This document shows, in pieces, positions 1-11,984 of a stretch of 64,000 nt of DNA (its first letter is position 1; every line of letters begins with the position of its first letter). Position numbers and translations under genes: made by a program. Under the pieces are notes generated by a model. It was not told where the DNA came from. It did no database searches and saw only the letters and a list, made by a program, of their open reading frames with translations. The stretch is taken from positions 272,980,070 through 273,044,069 of the forward strand of contig NC_134397.1 in the NCBI RefSeq assembly GCF_050003625.1, in the 5' to 3' direction. The stretch is from Haematobia irritans. Taxonomy: Eukaryota; Arthropoda; Insecta; Diptera; Muscidae.

Positions 1-481
1 CCACAGAGGCCAATTTTTTGCTCCGATTTAGTTGAAATTTTGCACAGGGAATAGAATTAGCATTGTAGCTATGCGTGCCAAATTTGGTTGAAATCGGTTC
101 AGATTTAGATATATCTCCCATATATAGCTTTCGCCCGATTTACACTCATATGACCACAGAGGCCAATTTTTAGCTCCAATTTAGTTGCAATTTTGCACAG
201 GGAGTAGAATTACCATTTTTGCTACGCGTGTCAAATTTGGTTGAAATCGGTTCAGATTTGGATATAGCTCCCATATATATGTTTTTCCGATTTCGACAAA
301 AATGATCAAAATACCAAAATTTTCGTTGTAAAATCGCCACTGCTTAGTCGAAAAGTTGTAAAAATGTTTCTAATTTTCCTAAACTTCTAATACATATATA
401 TCGAGCGACAAATCATAAATAAACTTTTGCGAAGTTTCCTTAAAATTGTCAGATTTCAATTCAGATTTAAATGTTTCCCAT
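1..481 (-). mobile_element. Helentron-like family B, core module (M2) partial
   Basis: Read on the minus strand, this begins at the ATATGGGAAAC junction near 480, passes through the segment ending in GCAGTGGCGATTTTAC, and enters 153-bp tandem units (CCACAGAGGCC at 1 and again at 154). It continues beyond the left edge of the window. It abuts the 3' end of the next family B copy (TATACCCTTCACC at 487) with no spacer. Assignment to non-autonomous Helentron/DINE-1-type elements is inference from the end motifs and the (GTCY)n tract of the neighbouring copy. No coding capacity is seen. Confidence 0.7.
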
Positions 482-484
482 ATT

Positions 485-2258
485 TATACCCTTCACCACT
501 ACTGTGGTACAGGGTATAATAAGTTTGTGCATTTGTATGTAACGCCAAGAAGGAGTAATCATAGACCAACCTTTTAGTATACGGATCGGCTTAGAATTAA
601 ATTCTGAGTCGATTTAGCGATGTCCGTCTGTCTGTCTGTCCGTCTGTCTGTCCGTCTGTCTGTCTGTCTGTCTGTTGATGTATTTTTGTGTGCAAAGTAC
701 AGCTCGCAGTTTTAGTCCGATTGTCCTAAAATTTGGTATAGGGTCCTGTTTCGGCTCAAAGGCAATCCCTATTGATTTTGGAAAAAATCGGTTCAGATTT
801 AGATATAGCTGGCATATATATTTTTCACCGATCTGGTCATAATTGGCGTGTATATCAACCGATCTTCCTCAAATTCCGTATATCCGAATATTTTATGAGT
901 CTCGAAAAACCTGCAAAATATCAGAAAAATCGGTTCAGATTTAGATATAGCTCCCATATATAGCTTTCGCCCGATTTACACTCATATGACCACAGAGGCC
1001 AATTTTTAACTCCGATTTAGTTGAAATTTTGCACAGGGAGTAGAATTAGCATTGTAGCCATGCGTGCCAAATTTGGTTGAAATCGGTTCAGATTTGGATA
1101 TATCTCCCATATATAGCTTTCGCCCGATTTACACTCATATGACCACAGAGGCCAATTTTTAACTCCGATTTAGTTGAAATTTTGCACAGGGAGTAGAATT
1201 AGCATTGTAGCTATGCGTGCCAAATTTGGTTGAAATCGGTTCAGATTTAGATATATCTCCCATATATAGCTTTCGCCCGATTTACACTCATATGTCCACA
1301 GAGGCCAATTTTTAACTCCGATTTAGTTGAAATTTTGTACAGGGAGTAAAATTAGCATTGTTGCTATGCGTGCCAAATTTGGTTGAAATCGGTTCATATT
1401 TAGATATATCTCCCATATATAGCTTTCGCCCGATTTACACTCATATGTCCACAGAGGCCAATTTTTAACTCCGATTTAGTTGAAATTTTGAACAGAGAGG
1501 AGAATAAGCATTGTTGCTATGCGTGCCAAATTTGGTTGAAATCGGTTCAGATTTAGATATAGCTTCCATATATATGTTTTTCTGATTTCGACAAAAATGG
1601 TCAAAATACCAACATTTTCCTTGTAAAATCGCCACTGCTTAGTCGAAAGGTTGTAAAATTGACTCTAATTTACCTAAACTTCTAATACATTTATATCGAG
1701 CGATAAATCATAAATAAACTTTTTTGACGTTTCCTTAAAATTGCTTCAGATTTAAACGTTTCCCATATTTTTTTTACTAACATTGTGTTCCACCCTAGTG
1801 CATTAGCCGACTTAAATTTTGAGTCTATAGATTTTGTAGAAGTCTATCAAATTCTTCCAGATCTAGTGATATTTAAATGTATGTATTTGGGACAAACCTT
1901 TATATATAGCCCCCAACACATTTGACGGATGTGATATGGTATCGAAAATTTAGATCTACAAAGTGGTGCAGGGTATAATATAGTCGGCCCCGCCCGACTT
2001 TAGACTTTCCTTACTGGTTTTTTATTAACATTGTGTTCCACCCTAGTGCATTAGCCGACTTAAATTTTGAGTCTATAGATTTTGTAGAAGTCTATCAAAT
2101 TCTGTCCAGATCGAGTGATATTTAAATGTATGTATTCGGGACAAACCTTTATATATAGCCCCCAACACATTTGACGGATGTGATATGGTATCGAAAATTT
2201 AGATCTACAAAGTGGTGCAGGGTATAATATAGTCAATTTAAACTTTCCTTTCTTGTTT
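485..2258 (-). mobile_element. Helentron-like family B element with two 5' modules
   Basis: Minus-strand order: two leader modules (M1, about 240 bp each; outer end near 2258, second one starting near 2015), then a core (M2) with four 153-bp units (CCACAGAGGCC at 990, 1143, 1296, 1449), then a GTCY-type microsatellite (621-675) and a terminal hairpin made of TATACCCTTCACCAC and its inverted partner (487-515). The M1 start carries the hairpin AGTCGG...CCGACT. Subterminal inverted TATACCC..CACCAC motifs, a microsatellite core and internal tandem repeats are the hallmarks of DINE-1/Helentron-associated elements. A near-identical inverted copy lies at 14400-15950. No transposase or helicase is encoded. 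Confidence 0.75.
621..675. repeat. (GTCT/GTCC)n microsatellite core
   Basis: About 14 tetramers of GTCY. The same tract occurs at the equivalent place in the other family B copies (15756-15812 inverted, 36229-36270, 17778-17801 inverted), so it is a part of the element and not an independent microsatellite. Drosophila mini-me/DINE-1 elements also carry (GTCY)n. Confidence 0.85.
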
Positions 2259-2423
2259 TATAAGTAAAAATATTGTTCAACTGACCTCAACAAATGTATT
2301 TAATTTTTAAATTTCGTGCGAAAAAAAATTAATGGTTCCTATAAACCATTGTTGATTTTCTAATAGATGAAATTTCCTATGACAATTTTAAACAACGATT
2401 AGTGATAATGATATTGCCTAATG

Positions 2424-2757
2424 GTAGGTTAGGTTAGGTTAGGTGGCAGCCCAATGTATCATGCTCACTTAGACTATTCAGTCCATTGTGATACCACATT
2501 GGTGAACTTCTCTCTTATCACTGAGTGCTGCGCGATTCCATCTCAATGACAAGGGACCTCCTTTTTATAGCCGAGTCCGAACGGCGTTCCACCGTGAAAC
2601 CACTTAGAGAACCTTTGAAACCCTCAGAAATGTCACCAACATTACTGAGGTGGGATAATCCACCGCTGAAAAATTTTTTGGTGTTCGGTCGAAGCAGGAA
2701 TCGAACCCACGAGCTTGTGTATGCAAGGCGGGCATTTTAACCATTGCACCACGGTGC
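2424..2757 (-). mobile_element. tRNA-derived SINE
   Basis: On the minus strand it opens with a tRNA-like head holding an A-box-like TGGTGCAATGG and a B box (about GGGTTCGATTCC), then a body of about 250 bp, and ends in (AACCT)n, seen here as AGGTT repeats at 2426-2445. This copy is diverged in the head (GCATTTTAACC). It is a pol III-type retroposon without coding capacity; open frames within it are fortuitous. Confidence 0.85.
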
Positions 2758-2759
2758 TA

Positions 2760-4675
2760 TATCCATATCACAATACTCGTACAAACAAGCCTAAAACCAA
2801 AAACTATCATTTCATAAATAAACAATTTCGAATCTCTTAATCTGTTTGAAGGATTAAATCGATTTCATGTCAATGTCAAAACTAAAGAGTTCTTTCATTT
2901 TTCAAAATAAATATCAATTCTTCTTTCTCAAAGGATCAACTATCAAGATCAAAAGTAGATAAATAGGTACACATATCACACAGTCATTCAATCAATCAAT
3001 CAATCAACCGCTCTATTGGCAAATATGCAGCCATTCATCAGCATCGACCCACTTCGTAGTGCTTTGCAAGTACTCGCTCTCTGCATGCACATGCCTGACC
3101 CCTACACATGATGTCCTAGTTCGCTTGAGCTTCAATTCTAAAGTGGATTTCCACCATTTACGGTCATTGAATGCAAGCAACAATATTCGCATAAACAAAA
3201 CTGCAGCGATTTTTCTTCTTTGTGTGCGTGTGTGAGTGAGGGTGGAAGGGGGGGGGGACCATGAATGTTAGATGATGCTTCTGTTGTTGTGGTGAATCTA
3301 AATTGAAAAACATTTAAAACTTATGTTGGCCCCACACAATCCTCGCTCACTTCTCTCTGTTTATCATTCGATATCCCTCTAATGAAAGATATTCTGGGGT
3401 TTTTGTGGTAGCATTTATATTTAAGTTTAGTTCTAAAGTACTCATGGTACAGAATGAGGGTAGGGCGTTGGGGTCGGTAAGCTAATGTTTATGTATTTTA
3501 AACATGCTTTTGTTGCTGTGTTGTTATTGTGGCTCCCCTTGGCGGAAATTTGTTGCTTGCCTCCTTGCTTGTTATCCATTGCATAAAGTTAATCTATATT
3601 CAATTGCTTATGCGTTTTCTATGTACTTGCTTCGTTATTGTTGAAAGCTTGTTGAAGTTTGTGTGTGAGTCCAGTGTACAAGAGCAAAATATAAGTGCGT
3701 GAGAGTATTGGTATTTGGGAGATGTTCTTTTTTTCTCCATCATCCTATAACTTATATGTATGTATGCAATATTTAAAGAATCTCTTGTGTGTGCATGCGT
3801 GCGTGTTTTAACTTAGTCACGATTTAGCCAAGTAGATGTTTATGCGAATGTGTATTAAAGAGGTTCCGAAATTAAATTTTGCTCTAAATATATTTTTGTA
3901 CGCAATGCCAAAATTGAATGAAATTGGGGTATAAAAGGGTTGATCAGCTTGAAATTTTGTGTGTATATGAAATAAGATTAGGGGTTTTTCATAGAGCTTT
4001 TTTGCAATTACCAGGAAAGCGGGGAAAAATTTATATTTTCCTCAAACCCGGAATCCCATTCAATGAAAAAAAACATCCTATAATCTGGTAACAATCTAAT
4101 AAATTAGAACAATTTAAAATAGCATATTATGTATGTTTTAGGCCGCTCCGTGAAAATCTCATATATTTTATTTGAAAATTGTACATCGGTTAAAAAATTA
4201 CACCTAACGGTTCAATACATTATCCAAATAGAAATAAGAAAAGAAAATAACATTTACAATAATTAAGACAAGACAAAGAGTACTATTTTTGTACAACAAT
4301 AAATAATAATAAATCACAACAATAAATAATAAATCATAAAAAAAGGAGACAACTTTGATATTTTGCAATAAAATTTGCCTAAGTTTGTGGAAGTTTGCGT
4401 CTACGTTGAAAATGAGATGCTCAAATGGCCACCACAAGACCCTGATCACAATCATATTGTAAACTTATGGTCTCTTGTTAGAAGGCGCGTGAAACTACAC
4501 CAAAGAGTACCAAACAAAAAGCGATGAGCTCTAGAACCAAGTTAAGCACAACTAGTCGGATATTTCAAAAGAAATAATAAAACATTTCAGGATTACTTGT
4601 ATTTTATTTGAATAAGTATATAAATTTTTTTAATGTCAGGAAATAAAATATAAATTAAATATATTTTGTAGCCCT
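2760..4675. other. Non-repetitive AT-rich DNA, no gene recognised
   Basis: Contains a TCAA repeat (2990-3005), a 10-G run near 3250, TG-rich stretches and AT-rich DNA. A 61-codon minus-strand frame (3013-3198) has no recognisable homology and no convincing splice sites. It looks like intronic or intergenic DNA. Confidence 0.5.
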
Positions 4676-4678
4676 TGG

Positions 4679-4910
4679 ACTAGAGGTGTGCGAGTGACTG
4701 AAATTTTACTCACGCACATTCACTAAGGAAAATGTTTATACACGCACGCTAACGCCCGATACGTGTGGTAGTCAATTCACGAAATGGAAGCCAGTACTCA
4801 CGCATGCTCACGCACGAACTACTTTAAAAGACTCACGCTCACGCACGATTCACGACAATTCACGATAAATACACGAAACTCACTACATTTTTTTAACGGA
4901 AATCAGCAAA
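4679..4910. mobile_element. Repeat element rich in CACGCACG motifs
   Basis: Starts with ACTAGAGGTGTGCG and contains many CTCACGCACG/ATTCACGA words. A related, longer element lies at 52006-52738, whose far end reads TTACCTCTAGT, the inverse of ACTAGAGGT. This suggests a DNA transposon with ACTAGAGGT termini and subterminal CACG repeats, possibly hAT-type. The right end of this copy is not clear. Confidence 0.4.
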
Positions 4911-4921
4911 GGTAACAAAAT

Positions 4922-6030
4922 AAAAAGTATATACGGCCGTAAGTTCGGCCAGGCCGAAGCTTATGTACCCTCCACCATGGATTGCGTAGAAACTTCTACT
5001 GAAGACTGTCATCCATACGTGGTATATATTAAAATAAAAAGGCCGATTAAATACGTATATAATTAAGTTTAAAGTTTCTATAGAAATAAAATGTTGACAA
5101 CATTTTCTATGGAAGTAAAATTTGGAAACAATTTTCTATAGAAATAAAATTTTGACAAAATTTTCTATAGAAATAAAATTTTGACAAAATTTTCTATAGA
5201 AATAAAATTTTGACAAAATTTTGACAAAATTTTCTATAGAAATAAAATTTTGACAAAATTTTCTATAGAAATAACATTTTGACAATGTTTTCTATAAAAA
5301 TAAAATTTTGGTAGATTAGTTTTGGCTCGAGTGATTATGAACCGATATGGACCAATTTTTGTGTGATTGGGGATCTGCTATATATAACTGTAGACCGATA
5401 CGGACCAATTATGGCATGGTTATAAACGGCCTTATACTAACACCACGTGGCAAATTTCAACCGGATCGGATGAATTTTGCTCCTCCAAGAGGCTCCGGAG
5501 ATCAAATCTGGGGAACGGTTTATATGGGAGCTATATATAATTATGGACCGATGTGGACCAATTCTTGCGTGTTTGTTAGATACCACATTCTAACACCATG
5601 TTCCAAATTTCAGCTGGATCGGATGAATTTAGCTCCTGCAAGAGGCTCCGGAGGACAAATCTGGGGATCGATTTATATGGGGGCTATATATTATTATGGA
5701 CCGATATGGACCAATTCTTGCATGGTTATTAGAGACAATATACTAACACCACGTTCCAAATTTCAGTAGGATCGGATGACTTTTGCTCCTCTAAGAGGCT
5801 GCGGAGGTCAAATCTGGGGATCGGTTTATATGGGGGCTATATATAATTATGGGCCGATGTGGACCAATTTTTGCATGGTCATTAGAGAACATATACCAAC
5901 ACCATTTACCAAATTTCAGCTGGATCGGATGAAATATATATAGTTTATGGGGTCTTAGAGCAATATTTCGATGTGTTACAAACGGAATGACAAAGTTAAT
6001 ATACCCCCATCCTATGGTGGAGGGTATAAA
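4922..6030 (+). mobile_element. Helentron-like family A element
   Basis: Begins with the AGTATATACGGCCGTAAG end and the hairpin TTCGGCCAGGCCGAA. A 29-bp minisatellite follows (5073-5313), then 153-bp tandem units (GGACCAATT anchors at 5401, 5554, 5707, 5860), then an ATTCCGTTTGTAACACATCG-type segment (inverted here) and the terminal hairpin of TATACCC-type repeats near 6000-6030. The downstream segment resembles Drosophila DINE-1 (GTAACA, TATATATTC and GAGTCGATCT words in the fuller copies). The 140-codon frame at 5347-5769 is produced by the 153-bp repeat. Confidence 0.75.
5073..5313. repeat. 29-bp minisatellite (TTCTATAGAAATAAAATTTT)
   Basis: Tandem 29-bp units built on TTTCTATAGAAATAAAATTT plus a TTGACAAAA spacer, most differing by only a few bases. 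The same minisatellite, inverted, is found at 56285-56650 in another family A copy and as detached arrays at 45165-45440, 47535-47700 and 48150-48530. Confidence 0.9.
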
Positions 6031-6911
6031 AATACAAATTTAATAAAAAATATGATAAATTCATTTAGCATATAGATCCATCTTCATGTTCATGTGAAAA
6101 TGTGCGATACAGCCATGACTCCATAAAACAGCGATGTGAACATATAAATGAACCAGATATTATTACAGTAGTTCGTGCTAAATTCGACTTCGTTTAGTTA
6201 AATTTTTTTGAGTAGCACCTGTTTTGAATTATAGCATCCAAAGATATCATAGCATTAAATAAAACGAAATTCTTAAATATGTATTTTAAATATTTTAGAA
6301 TGTTCTATGACCATCACAGTACGATTTTTTTGAATAAAGCAATAAAGGATTTCCATATTCTTGTTATTAGACAGTGAGTGTTGGCCCATATTTTGTTGTG
6401 TCTTTAAGAAATCGAAGTTGCAAATAATTTCAGCGAATGCATTTTTGATGTTAATACCTGGGATGAGGCATTAGAGAAGATATACAGAATGTCAATTCGA
6501 ACAATGCACCACAATCGAGCAAAGCATTAAAGTTATTCAGTGTGTCCCATTATTGTTGTTTTGATTTCATCTTGAAACCATGCGTTGACTAAACTACAAG
6601 AGTAACTTAACCAACAGAGATAAGATGGTTGGATTGGCGGCAGTTTCGGTATTACCTCCCCCATCCCATGCAAAACTATCAATCAATTATCAGAAGAAAT
6701 TCGGGTACTTCACTACATCCAAAGTATTAAATTCCACTTAAACCTCCCAAAAAAAAGGTTTTCGATAGTCGGCTTTGACTAAATAAATTTTTATACAAAT
6801 ACATCATTACATCAATTATTCAGTTTTACAAATTGGCGTTCAAATTAAAATGCATTTACATGCTTATGAACAAGATACAATTGACTCAAGAATGGTCACA
6901 TTGATCGCAAG
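6031..6911. other. AT-rich DNA, nothing recognised
   Basis: No open frame of note, no repeat family I could match elsewhere in the window, and no RNA gene signal. Confidence 0.5.
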
Positions 6912-7179
6912 CAATGTCGACAGCGGATTACAAATTTTCGACTTTTGAAAAATCATGAAACACTTGACTTTTTTACTTTTGAAAAATTCGACCTTTTGTC
7001 TTTTTTCTCTGATTTTTTTATTTGGTTTAAAGAACAATTTTTTAACAATGTCGACAGCGGATTACAAATTTTCGACTTTTGAAAAATCATGAAACACTTG
7101 ACTTTTTTACTTTTGAAAAATTCGACCTTTTGTCTTTTTTCTCTGATTTTTTTATTTGGTTTAAAGAACAATTTTTTAG
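6912..7179. repeat. Perfect 134-bp tandem duplication
   Basis: CAATGTCGACAGCGG starts at 6912 and again at 7046. The two 134-bp units are identical as far as I can read. They contain several TCGACTTTT words. Similar TCGAC-rich DNA occurs at 33430-33540. Confidence 0.9.
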
Positions 7180-9063
7180 CATCAAAAGAAGACTTTGGTT
7201 ATTTCAAATGTAGTGGTACGTAGTGGTACATTTTGCTTTTAAGTCAAGGATGACCATTCGACTTTTTCTTACAATTTCTAAAAATTTTTATTTTTATTAA
7301 CACCAGTGGAATGATGTTAAACAAGCCGTCGAGTGGACTATTTTTATATAAGGTTGATCCTAGAAATATCTGAGTATTTTATCTAGTGATCCTCTAAATT
7401 TCAAGCAAATCGCATGAAAATGTCGGCATCCAGATCCTTAAAAAGTCAAATTGGGAGATCGGTCTATGTAGGGGGATATATTAAAACATGCACCAATATA
7501 TACGAAGGTTCGTCCGCATCCACAAAAAGACATCGCCAATTTGGGAGAAAATCCTCAATAATGGCAATGCTGCTCTGGTCAATAATTTAATTAATTTAAG
7601 TGTATTCGAAAATTTAACTCAAAACCAATCGATTATTCGAATAATACTTAACCACATGAATGCTCTAATTTCGGTATACTAACTAACCACCCTCTCACCT
7701 AAAGAATCTTAAAATTCGTCTGCACTCTTATGTAAGAGACAGAGAAGAAGAAGAAGAAAAGTAAATATCAAATGTTGACACTGAAATCTTAAGATAAATC
7801 CGCCACAATGACCATCACTGGTCACTGTGCTTGAATGCTTGAATGGTTGTGGTTGATTGGTGTTTGTAAAAGGATCTATGTGAAAGCGCGTGTGTGTCTA
7901 AACACAGGTGAGAGGCTGTAGTGTTTATATATTTACAACTGTGTACTATATTCTATAGAAGAGATCCTATTTACGTGAGTGTGGGCTTCTGTGAATGCCT
8001 ACAATGTTGAGTGTGTGTGTGTATGCTACTGGATTGTTTGTTTATTGTTCTTGGCATCGTTTTAATAAATCGCTTTAGATCTGTGTGCTACATTTTGTTG
8101 GTTTGTAGTTGCCATGGGTTTCCTGCCTTGGTTGTTCCCGCCATCCTCTACACTTTCATCACTTGAACAATGACCCCATAATGTAGAAGCAAACAACTTT
8201 GTTTTCTTTCAGCAAGGACACGAAATCGTTTCTCTCCTCTCACCACCCCATGCTAACTGGTTGTGTTTGGAACATTGACTAAAACAACAATCCGAAAATG
8301 CAAGGCTATTCAATAAAAAAAAAAAAAAAAAAAAACAAAACAAAGCTACCAACACATCGACCAACAAGCATAAATAAACTGCAGGCGTTCGTTTAACATT
8401 ATTTTCAGGTTTATTTGTTTTATTTTATGAAAACGTGGTTGGTCATTCATTGGCTCGATGTTGGTTTGGTCATCCCAGTTGGTTGGCCAATTTTGAGAAT
8501 AAGTTTGTGTTTATTGAATTTTCACTGACCTTTACCGCGATCTGGTATATGGCCTCAGTGCTTTTATTAGCAAAATATTCGGACAAAACGCCATGGCATT
8601 GTTGGTAATTCCACAGAGAGAGAGGGAGAGAGAGAGAGAGAGAGGGAAGCTCAACTTATCCCCTGATGTTTGTATTGAAAACAAGAGTTTTCAACATGCT
8701 TAAGGGAAATCGAGTATTGTTCTTTACACTCAAGTCCTTTTCTCAATATGTTAGCATATTAAGGCAAAAAGATTAAATAAAACTTCCATTGTATAAAAAA
8801 AAAAACAAATCTTGAATATTTGTTCAATCGTTGTTGTTGTTCTTTAATTTTCAAAGGGGTGACTTCATTGCTGAATTATGTTACGCTATGTTCTTATTAT
8901 ACGCTATGGCATTATAACTTAGTAAATCTTTTGCTTTCTTATGAAATTAAGAATATTGATTTCGATTAAATGGCCGACGGAACTAATCTTAATAATAATA
9001 ATGAAAACATAACAAAGAAAAATCTCTAGATGAGTAAAGTGAAACCTCTCAGATGTGGACACC
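7180..9063. other. Mostly unique DNA with simple repeats
   Basis: Holds a short family C-like relic (GGGAGATCGGTCTATG near 7457), an A run at 8316-8335, a GAGA tract at 8610-8646 and TG-rich DNA. The 64-codon plus-strand frame at 7488-7682 has no recognised homology. No gene is supported. Confidence 0.45.
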
Positions 9064-9643
9064 TGCACGCAAAAAAAAATCTTTCCTCCTAAACGAAATT
9101 TTAGACAAAGTTCGTTTCTCATTTGCTTTTCGTTGCTGGGAAGTTTATTTGGAAGAAAAGTATATGCCTTTTGTGATAAACGTTTATTCTTTTCCAGGAT
9201 GTAAAAACAATTTTATAAAGACTAATTCAAAAAACAATCTCTTCTGGCTAATTGCATTTTCCCTTACGCCTTTCTCACTTCCACGATGTTTTTCAGTTCT
9301 CAGCACCTTTTTCTGTAATACAAACAATGCAGAAGAAATTATTCGATATTATAAATTTTTTAAATTTTACTTTTGGCCTGGACGGAGAATCGAACCGCGG
9401 ACCATGCAATTTGTAAGCCAACACACTATCCACCGAGCTATGTTGCTGTTATTGTCATCAATAGACAATTATCCATATAATTTATATTTATATAACATAG
9501 CTTACGGCGCACACGAGCCGATTAAACAAACTTTATTTAACAGAAACATACATTTAGTTGGGCACCGTGGAGCAGTGGTAGCTACATCCGCCTTACATGC
9601 CAAAGGTCGTGGGTCTGATCCTTGCTTCGACCGAACTCCAATC

Positions 9644-9685
<42 letters not shown>

Positions 9686-9976
9686 TATATTCCAGATATG
9701 TTCGGAAGATTCCGAAAAGATGTTCAACATTACATACTACTATATTAAATTTTTACTATGAACTGTAAAATGTGTCTTATTAAAGACTTAAAGTCAGAAA
9801 AGAACAGTGCTTGATATAAACGAAATGGGCTTTGTTGTTGGTTCACAAATAATTTTTTTAGTGGGGGAAAAAAAATTGTAACGAATTTTTTTGGTGATAA
9901 AAGTTTAATATTTTCGAAGCATTCAAAAAACTCTAACAAAAGAAAAACATTTTCGGTACACGTTTTCCAAACGTTT
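9064..9976. mobile_element. Composite repeat with two diverging tRNA-like regions, copy 1
   Basis: Homologous along most of its length to 34238-34978. It contains a tRNA-like region on the minus strand (9375-9446; B box GGTTCGATTCT, A-box-like TAGCTCGGTGG) and one on the plus strand (9560-9635), so pol III transcription would run outwards in both directions. The plus-strand unit is followed by 37 T (9646-9682), which would terminate pol III. It has about 185 bp (9700-9885) that copy 2 lacks. The plus-strand tRNA-like unit resembles the head of the common SINE (shared GGTCGTGGGT and CTTCGACCGAA words). Ends are not firmly defined; both copies start TGCACGCAAAAA and finish near TTCCAAACGTTTTTT. 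Confidence 0.65.
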
Positions 9977-11950
9977 TTTATACCCTCCATCATAAGATGG
10001 TGTATATTAACTTTGTCATTCCGTTTGTAACACATCGAAATATTGCTCCAACAACCCCATAAGGTATATATATTCTGGGTCGTGGTGAAATTCTGAGTCG
10101 ATCTAAGCATGTCCGTCCGTCCGTCGGTTGAAACACCGCTAACTTTCGAACGAAACAAGCTATCGACTTGAAACTTGGCACAAGTAGTTGTTATTGATGT
10201 AGATCGGATGATATTGCAAATGGGCCATATAGGACCACTTTTACGTATAGCCCCCATATAAACCGACGCTCAGATTTGGCTTGCGGAGCCTCTTGGAGGA
10301 GCAAAATTCTTCCGATCCGATTGAAATTTGGTACATGGTGTTAGTATATGGTCTCTAACAACCATGCAAAAATTGGTCCATATCGGTCTATAATTATATA
10401 TAGCCCCATATAAACCGATCCCCGGATTTGGCTTGTGTAGCAGCGTTGCCAGAATTGTTTCACCAAAAACCGCTGGATTTGCCCAAAAAAATAGCTAAAA
10501 AAAGCTAAAAAATGTTAAAAAATAGCTAGAAAAAAGGCTAAATTTTTTTGTATCAAAAGTCACATTTTTGATTGAAATTTAACAAACTTTAAGGCTTTAT
10601 TTCACTTACAATGCATATTATTTTCATTTTAATTCCACTTCTGTGAGACTGTAACAATATCTAAGGCATACTAGCTCTGTTTGAGTATTCGATACATTTT
10701 GATTACTATCACAAATTTTTTACTGGAAGTCCTTCGTTTTGTGGGAGCTACCTTCCTCTCTCTATTTTATTTACTTGTTATTTTAAAATATTAAATGATC
10801 TAAGCATGCTTTGGATTTGGTAAAAAAATGATTTGTAATTTTTTTAAATAAAATTTTAGTATGGATTTGAAATTGTGAAAAATTCGAAATACATTACTTT
10901 TATTTAAATTGTAGAAAATACCTATAGTTTACATTTCCCAGTAAAAACATTTTCCTTTTCTTCATGAGCTATCAAAGTGCTTTAAAAACGTGCTAACGCC
11001 AACTTAAATTTCCAAATTCAGACTCGACTTCAAGTAGAAATTATTGTATATATACGTTTTTAAAATAAAGTGTTGAAAAACATCTTCTATTTTTGAACGC
11101 TATTTTGGTTTGTGGTTAAGATGCAAAAACTCCTCACATTTAAAGACTATTTCATTAATTCTTCCTTCTTTCATGAAAACATACCCATTTTTAAGTTGAA
11201 TCACTTAATTATAAGGACAAAACTACTTTATTGTCTTTTGGACAAGGAAAACAGTTTATATAAAAGAAATTCACAAATGCTATTATAACTAAAATTCGCG
11301 TTCGTATTTTAAGGAGACGACAATATTGTTTCAGTGCACAAAGCTATTCACATCTACTATTTTAATTTAGTAATATCGTAATAACTTTAGAATATTATAA
11401 TAACATAAAAAGGATAAACGACTCAAATGATAATATTCCCAATAATTTACTGACAGAGTATCTAACAAATTTGTATGGTAATAGTAGATTTAAAGTTCAC
11501 GATAACTTTTATGTATATAATGAAAACACTTTACAACAAGGTGTATTTGCTACAAAAATGCCCGCACAATGGCTGGACAAATTATTAATGTTTCAACTGA
11601 GCTTTGAAATATGTGGAAACCCTTATACTTGCAGCAAGGCTTAGATAAAAACGCCGATTTATCCATATTTCAATAGAAACATGTCGAAAATAAAAAAAGC
11701 CAAAAATAGCTAAAAGGGTCATGAAAAAAAGCCAGAAAAAAAGCTAAAAGCTAAATGCATTTTTTTCCCGCTAAACGTCTTCAAAAAAAGCCAAATCTAG
11801 CGGGAAAAAAGCTAAATTGGCAACGCTGTTGTGGAGCCTCTAAGAGAAGCAAATTTCATCCGATCCGGCTGAAATTTGATACGTGGTGAAATTTTGTACA
11901 TTGCGCTAGTATATGGCCGCTAACAACTATGCCAAAATTGAAACAGACTT
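9977..11950 (-). mobile_element. Helentron-like family A, split by a hAT-like element
   Basis: Starts with the TTATACCCTCCA hairpin end and the ATTCCGTTTGTAACACATCG segment, then 153-bp-type units. It is interrupted at 10440 by the element at 10441-11828 and resumes at 11829 (GAGCCTCTAAGAGAAGC) to about 11950, where it decays. The family A 5' end is missing. Confidence 0.75.
10441..11828. mobile_element. hAT-like non-autonomous DNA transposon, 1388 bp
   Basis: Both ends begin CAGCGTTGCCA (11-bp perfect inverted repeat), with a second inverted block CCGCT(G/A)GATTTG about 30 bp inside. The host family A sequence is duplicated on either side: TTGTGTAG (10433-10440) and TTGTGGAG (11829-11836), an 8-bp target duplication with one mismatch. 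CAG-ended repeats with 8-bp duplications are typical of the hAT superfamily. TAGCTAAAA words cluster near both ends. The interior is AT-rich and I found no transposase frame. Confidence 0.8.
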
Positions 11951-11984
11951 ATTTGTGGACCTAATTTCCAATTTCGTGCTAGTA

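Noticed and set aside
990..1601. CRISPR-like regular array
   Set aside because: The whole 153-bp unit is repeated with no unique spacers, and this is eukaryotic DNA.
2426..2445. Telomeric (TTAGG)n array
   Set aside because: Only four to five units, always at the end of a SINE or LINE copy; flies lack this telomere repeat.
3013..3198. 61-codon minus-strand frame as an exon
   Set aside because: Composition is plausible, but no acceptor or donor of quality flanks it and nothing in it is recognised.
5347..5769. 140-codon frame as a protein gene
   Set aside because: It is generated by 153-bp tandem units of a non-coding element; similar frames appear in other registers and strands of related copies.
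9053..9748. 231-codon frame
   Set aside because: It spans the composite tRNA-like repeat and ends in a poly-T/Phe run; no protein homology, and copy 2 at 34238 does not keep the frame.
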